From assembly GCA_964490725.1 (NCBI GenBank), contig CAZBDU010000073.1, positions 1 to 26,493 on the forward strand: DNA of 26,493 nt, written 5' to 3'. The notes below the pieces were generated by a model, which was not told where the DNA came from, did no database searches, and saw nothing but the letters and a program-made list of their open reading frames with translations. Within the stretch, counting starts at the first letter, position 1. Each line of letters opens with the position of its first letter. Both the position numbers and the translations under genes were made by a program. This document shows, piece after piece, positions 23,208 to 26,493 of the stretch. This stretch comes from CAZBDU01 sp964490725 (lineage in GTDB: Bacteria; Spirochaetota; Spirochaetia; SZUA-6; DRHE01).

Positions 23208-24020
23208 CTAGGACCACAGGAAGGCCACTGCGCGCTTTCCAAGGATGAGGTCATCGAACACCAACGCGCCGGGCTGTCCGGCCAAGCCGAGACAGACATG
23301 CAGCGGCAGAAGGTGTTCCTCCCGAGGATGGCAGTAGCGGGCGTGGGGCGCTGCTTCCCAACTCAGAAGCTGCTGCTCGCGCCGGTCCTGATTCATGGGG
23401 CCCGTGCATGCCTGGATCAGCCATTCCTGGAACGCGTCATTCCTCGGATCAGGATCATTCCCTCCCTGCCAGGAAAACGCTCTCAGATTGTGAAACGAGA
23501 ATCCTGACCCGACCACCAGGATGTTCTCCTGCATCAATCCACGCAGCGCCCTCCCGAGGGCCAGGTGTGCGGCAGGGCTCAGCCCACGCAGCAAGGAAAG
23601 CTGAAGCGACGGGATATCCGCCGGAGGATACATCAGCTTCAGCGGGATGAACAACCCATGGTCAAACCCCCGCTCCGGATCGATGCGCGCGGGGATGTTG
23701 CTGTCGCGAAGCGCCTGGACGATTCGGCTCGCGAGCTCCGGGCTTCCCGGGGCCGGGTAGGTGATTTCATAGGCTTCGGCAGGAAAACCGTAGTAGTCGT
23801 AGAGCATGGGAGGGGCCGGGGAGCCCAGCAACGTTGCCTCGCTTTCTTCCCAATGTGCGCTGACGACGAGGATGGCATCCGGTCTCTTGAGCCGCGCCGG
23901 AAGGCGCCGCATGAAATCCACCATCGCTTTGTGGCCCTCGTCTCCGAGAATGGGCAGCGGGCCCCCGCCGTGTGAGAAGTACACGATCTGTGCTGCTCGC
24001 CTGGAGGCGCCTGTCTTCAC
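23208..24020 (-). CDS. LigB/DODA-type extradiol dioxygenase
   Basis: A 270-residue class III extradiol dioxygenase (DODA/YgiD-type). Metal and active-site histidines are in YFSHGGGPLPIL, VVSAHWEE, RGFDHGLFIPL and the C-terminal CHPREEHLLPLHV. It would open the ring of a catechol-type substrate beside a hydroxyl, using iron; YgiD-like members are also linked to 4,5-DOPA cleavage. The chosen start is GTG at 24020 with AAGGAG upstream; another GTG at 24065 would add 15 residues. It follows the membrane-protein gene by 75 bases on the same strand and may be co-transcribed with it. The substrate cannot be named from sequence. Confidence 0.88.
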   Translation of the reverse strand: MKTGASRRAAQIVYFSHGGGPLPILGDEGHKAMVDFMRRLPARLKRPDAILVVSAHWEESEATLLGSPAPPMLYDYYGFPAEAYEITYPAPGSPELASRIVQALRDSNIPARIDPERGFDHGLFIPLKLMYPPADIPSLQLSLLRGLSPAAHLALGRALRGLMQENILVVGSGFSFHNLRAFSWQGGNDPDPRNDAFQEWLIQACTGPMNQDRREQQLLSWEAAPHARYCHPREEHLLPLHVCLGLAGQPGALVFDDLILGKRAVAFLWS

Positions 24021-24095
24021 CGCGCACTCTCCTTCCCGTCGTTCACTTCCTTCATCAGTCCCCACGAGTCCCCACGGCCAGACCAGTTGTCGCCT

Positions 24096-24842
24096 CTATT
24101 GCGCAACCTCGACCGGAAGACGCTCTTGACCAAGTTTGCGCAACCGCAGGCCGACAAGGAACACCCATATGAATAGCAGAACTATGGCTGCGAAGTACAG
24201 AGAGATCGCAAGCACCAGGAAGGCGTGGATTGCCGAGACATGCTCAAGTGCGACGGCCGCGATCCCTGACCCACCGGCGGCGATTCCAGCGCAGGAGGCA
24301 AGCTTGCCAAAGACACTGCTCCGCAGCATGACCGCCGAAATCATCAGCCAGGCGGTGGACACAATCACGTAGCTCACCAGAAAGGCGTTCTCGTTGAATA
24401 GGGTGAGCATGGCCTGGCCTGCGGAGAGAAACATGGCCCTTTCTGCGTCTGTGGCAGCGGCAGCATACTGGCGGCTCAGCGAGAGAAGTGGGAAGGCGGT
24501 ATTCGTGGCGAAGAAATCCGCGATGCCGACGAAGAACACGGCCGTCGCGACGACGATGGCCGTCTGGTTTGTCCGCCGGAGAGACATGTAGAGTGCAATG
24601 ATCAACGGGACGAACAAGACATAGCTGATCATCCCGAGCAGGTCAAGGCTGAGAAGCCCGACCAGCCAGTTGTCCCGGAAAAGCGCAAGACGCTCCAGGG
24701 CTGTGTCTGCTGTGGGGATCAAGGCGTAGACGGCGATCTCGCCAAGGAGCAGCGCGGCGATGATGAAGGCAGCCATGCCTCCGAGCCTGAAGAGGCCATG
24801 CCAGCGGGAATCATCGAGCTCAGACCTGGACGCTGCACTCAT
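24096..24842 (-). CDS. DUF4386-like integral membrane protein
   Basis: A 248-residue protein with six hydrophobic segments, among them MAAFIIAALLLGEIAVYAL (about 23-41), LLGMISYVLFVPLIIALYM and the C-terminal IWVFLVGLRLRKLG. The layout and the N-terminal RLGGMAAFI pattern resemble DUF4386 membrane proteins of unknown function. No enzyme motif is visible. The ATG at 24842 has GGAGG nine bases upstream. It lies just upstream of the dioxygenase gene and just downstream of the broken CMD-like gene. It is a cytoplasmic-membrane protein; its role is unknown. Confidence 0.75.
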   Translation of the reverse strand: MSAASRSELDDSRWHGLFRLGGMAAFIIAALLLGEIAVYALIPTADTALERLALFRDNWLVGLLSLDLLGMISYVLFVPLIIALYMSLRRTNQTAIVVATAVFFVGIADFFATNTAFPLLSLSRQYAAAATDAERAMFLSAGQAMLTLFNENAFLVSYVIVSTAWLMISAVMLRSSVFGKLASCAGIAAGGSGIAAVALEHVSAIHAFLVLAISLYFAAIVLLFIWVFLVGLRLRKLGQERLPVEVAQ

Positions 24843-24977
24843 GTGTCAGTCCCTCCATCCATCGCGCCGCCGCCGGATTCGCTTTCAGTCTGTCCTGTTC
24901 CGCCCGATTGCTCACACTTGGGGCAACGCGACAGCCCCCCAGGCAACGCTCCCACGACCGGCGGTCCAGTCCCCCTG

Positions 24978-25202
24978 CTTTGATACATATGCCGCCATGA
25001 GCTCACGATCGCCAATGACGACGACGAAGCTCCGCGGATGGCTCGGTGGGTAAGCTGCTTCATGCGTGCGCCATAGAAATCGGGGCGGTAGAAGACCAGT
25101 CTTGCGGCATCTGGCACAGGGGGAGCCTGACACGATGCGACCGAACGCGAACAGTATCTTCGTCGCGAGTGGGTAGCCCTTGTTCAGGATCTCAAGTCGC
25201 AT
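24978..25202 (-). pseudogene. Frameshifted and truncated CMD/AhpD-like gene
   Basis: The minus-strand reading MRLEILNKGYPLATKILFAF continues as a normal carboxymuconolactone-decarboxylase/AhpD-like N-terminus up to GRIVSGS. It then jumps one frame at a run of five C residues: in the shifted frame DAARLVFYRPDFYGARMKQ is clear, and further on the original frame returns with GDRELMAAYVSK. So there are two compensating indels. Homology ends at YVSK, before the expected CxxC active site. The original start ATG (25202) overlaps the stop of the CMD-like gene at 25192-25527 by 11 bases, the layout of an operon. A sequencing error in the C run cannot be excluded for the first shift, but the missing CxxC end remains. 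Confidence 0.75.
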
Positions 25203-25527
25203 GACTGTCGTCGCCTGAAGTGACGGCTCTGTCCAGTGCGGCAAGAGCAGTCTGGAGCTCGCGTGTGGATTGTCCAATTGCCGCGCAAATTGCCAGCTCA
25301 AAGATCTGGTCCTCTGTGCGTCCGGAAGCCCACGCTGCGGCTATGCCCTCATCGGAAATCTGGGTAGGCTCCATCGCAATCTTTCTGACAAGATCGCGAA
25401 GCGGAACGCCGAGGCCGGAGTTCTGAAAGGCGGCACGACGCAACGGTTGCGGAGTCTCTCCCTTTCCGTCGAGAATTCGTGTCACGAGCCCCTTGTGAGC
25501 TTCGAGCTTGTTGAATCGCTTCGGCAT
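25192..25527 (-). CDS. Small carboxymuconolactone-decarboxylase-like protein
   Basis: A 111-residue all-helical protein. LEAHKGLVTRILDGKG, then the C-terminal segment TEDQIFELAICAAIGQSTRE and ALAALD, match the last helices of carboxymuconolactone-decarboxylase-like (CMD/AhpD-related) small proteins. No cysteine pair is present, so it is not itself a peroxidase; such proteins often occur beside a CxxC-bearing partner, here the broken gene just downstream. The ATG at 25527 has AAGG seven bases before it; a GTG one codon earlier is also possible. A promoter and an inverted repeat lie upstream. With its partner broken, its present function is uncertain. Confidence 0.65.
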   Translation of the reverse strand: MPKRFNKLEAHKGLVTRILDGKGETPQPLRRAAFQNSGLGVPLRDLVRKIAMEPTQISDEGIAAAWASGRTEDQIFELAICAAIGQSTRELQTALAALDRAVTSGDDSHAT

Positions 25528-25547
25528 CACATTACCTTACCTGCCAT

Positions 25548-25576
25548 ATAATACTTGCGGTTGCCGTATTGTGCAA
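25548..25576 (-). promoter_or_regulatory. Candidate promoter for the CMD-like gene
   Basis: On the minus strand: -35 TTGCAC (25571-25576, weak), 17-base spacer, -10 TATTAT (25548-25553, five of six). It is about 20 bases upstream of the start codon and in an AT-rich patch. A 7-base-arm inverted repeat lies 10 bases further upstream. Confidence 0.45.
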
Positions 25577-25585
25577 AGCCAAGTG

Positions 25586-25602
25586 AATTGCGTTGCGCAA
25601 TT
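25586..25602. promoter_or_regulatory. Perfect 17-base inverted repeat upstream of the CMD-like promoter
   Basis: AATTGCG-TTG-CGCAATT: 7-base arms, perfect, centre of three. It sits 10 bases upstream of the likely -35 element. The position fits an activator or repressor binding site. It is too short and lacks a T-run for a terminator. Confidence 0.5.
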
Positions 25603-25634
25603 GGAGTTGATCTTGCACTCATCCACCTCGCCGT

Positions 25635-26261
25635 TCACTTGAAGATTCGAGGGAAGAACATCGGAACGGTCTTCTGGTAGTCTTGATACTCTTTCCCGAA
25701 AGATCGTATCAGCTCCTTCTCTTCCTTCTTTGCTATGTAGACGTCAAAAACGATGAGGAGCGGTGTCACGATCATCGCGAACACAGCGGACATCAACAGG
25801 CTCATGCCGACATGCAAGATCGCCCCACCCGCATTCTGAGGATGTCGCAGAACGGAAAAGATTCCGGAGCGGATTATTCTCTCAGGCTTCCTGTGTTCCA
25901 CACTGATCTCGTTTCCCATTGTCCTGAGGGCGCTCAGTATCAGCCGTAGACCGAGAAGGACAAAAGGAAGCGATATGAGCGCGTGGAAGAGGCTGATCCT
26001 GTAGTGAACGAGAGGGATCTGCACCACAAGATTCCGTAGCACAGGGATGTAGACTCTGGGTTGGGGTATGAACCATATAGCCACGAGAAAGAGCATTTCC
26101 AGATCGACGGCAACCCTGCTCATGTTTCTGGTGTATTGCTCTGACTTGCTGTCGCCAAACTTGTCTTCCAGCGTGGAATACTCGATGGATCTTGAATGAA
26201 GAATGCCTGCGACGACAGCCACAAGCAGACAAACTGCGAACAGAACAAGCTGCAAGACCAT
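25635..26261 (-). CDS. Isoprenylcysteine carboxyl methyltransferase-like membrane protein
   Basis: A 208-residue protein with about five membrane helices. The C-terminal signature is clear: SGIFSVLRHPQNAGGAILH, then IAKKEEKELIRSFGKEYQDYQ, the RHPxY-like and EExxL...Y-xxY motifs of the ICMT/PEMT/NnrU group. Those enzymes methylate lipids or prenylated cysteines with S-adenosylmethionine; in bacteria many members have unknown substrates. Start ATG at 26261, but the nearest good ribosome site AAGGAG is 15 bases upstream, which is too far, so the true start may differ. Its codons look less GC-rich than the left half of the window, suggesting a different origin. It is isolated in orientation from its right-hand neighbour. 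Confidence 0.85.
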   Translation of the reverse strand: MVLQLVLFAVCLLVAVVAGILHSRSIEYSTLEDKFGDSKSEQYTRNMSRVAVDLEMLFLVAIWFIPQPRVYIPVLRNLVVQIPLVHYRISLFHALISLPFVLLGLRLILSALRTMGNEISVEHRKPERIIRSGIFSVLRHPQNAGGAILHVGMSLLMSAVFAMIVTPLLIVFDVYIAKKEEKELIRSFGKEYQDYQKTVPMFFPRIFK

Positions 26262-26329
26262 GAAAGGTTTCTTAAACTCCTTGTGTAATCATCCCTCAGA
26301 AATACGGCGAGTGCAAACCCACGGCCCTA

Positions 26330-26353
26330 TGGTCCCAAGGGGTGTTGGGACCA
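26330..26353. repeat. Perfect 9-base inverted repeat (hairpin)
   Basis: TGGTCCCAA-GGGGTG-TTGGGACCA: 9-base arms and a six-base loop. It lies between the start of the ICMT-like gene and the start of the rightmost gene, about 110 bases before the latter. There is no T-run, so a simple terminator is unlikely; a protein-binding site or the end of a mobile element is possible. Confidence 0.7.
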
Positions 26354-26410
26354 ATGTGAATTTCCAGGGGTCAACATCTACCGTTTCACTGCGGCGGAAT
26401 GCTGGATTCC

Positions 26411-26464
26411 GAAAATGGAACACACTATATTTGAAGAGAGTCTACATTTTCCAGGAGGTGTTCC
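26411..26464 (+). promoter_or_regulatory. Interleaved inverted repeats in the 5' leader of the last gene
   Basis: Two 7-base inverted-repeat pairs interlock: GAAAATG (26411-26417) with CATTTTC (26445-26451), and GGAACAC (26417-26423) with GTGTTCC (26458-26464). The order A-B-A'-B' is pseudoknot-like. The last arm begins at the end of the ribosome site AGGAGG and runs up to the base before the ATG at 26465, so pairing could mask translation start. Alternatively this is coincidence. Confidence 0.35.
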
Positions 26465-26493
26465 ATGTCGAGATATCACGGCGACGAGCACAG
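26465..26493 (+). CDS. Start of an unidentified gene, cut by the window edge
   Basis: An ATG at 26465 preceded by a strong ribosome site AGGAGG (26453-26458) opens a frame reading MSRYHGDEH before the window ends. Only nine residues are visible, so the protein cannot be identified. The reading direction is away from the ICMT-like gene. Confidence 0.5.

Overview
The window is GC-rich bacterial DNA with Shine-Dalgarno-led genes and many short overlaps between genes. No rRNA, tRNA or CRISPR array is visible. GC content looks very high from about 0.4 to 19 kb and falls towards the right end, where gene remnants accumulate. The phylum cannot be fixed from the sequence. The mix (FGGY kinases, DhaK/DhaL, acetoin/pyruvate-type E1, M29 peptidase-like protein, BTAD-TPR regulator) would suit a free-living heterotroph that uses sugars and polyols.

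Left part (0.4-9 kb): a sedoheptulokinase-like FGGY kinase lies behind a TetR regulator. The TetR gene is divergent from a DHA2-type MFS exporter, with facing promoters and a palindromic operator candidate between them. Then comes a leftward operon of BtpA/SgcQ-family protein, M29 aminopeptidase-like protein and xylulokinase-like FGGY kinase. It is divergent from an aldo/keto reductase across an intergenic stretch filled with GC-rich direct repeats.

Centre (8.9-17.2 kb): this is the most interesting part. A leftward six-gene operon has a good sigma-70-type promoter and runs dhaK, dhaL, ABC ATPase, ABC-2 permease, GldG-like auxiliary protein, DUF4340-like protein. Two junctions are stop/start ATGA overlaps, including dhaL to the ATPase. 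There is no DhaM, and DhaK and DhaL both differ from the usual family signatures near their active sites. Divergent from it is a three-gene operon: E1 alpha, E1 beta and a free-standing 83-residue lipoyl domain, with no E2 acyltransferase or E3 nearby. I infer a ketose or acyloin catabolic module that may differ from standard DHA kinase and acetoin dehydrogenase systems.

Right part (17.3-26.5 kb): a BTAD/TolB-like/TPR regulator, a secreted trypsin-like protease and a RibD-C/DHFR-like reductase are followed by broken pieces of an SDR, an epimerase, an AraC regulator, an IS256 transposase, a CsaA/MetG tRNA-binding domain and a carboxymuconolactone-decarboxylase-like subunit. Between them are intact genes for a GNAT-YoaP-like protein, a LigB-type dioxygenase, a membrane protein, a small CMD-like protein and an isoprenylcysteine-methyltransferase-like protein. 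A new gene begins at the right edge. This looks like a genomic dumping ground shaped by insertion and decay.
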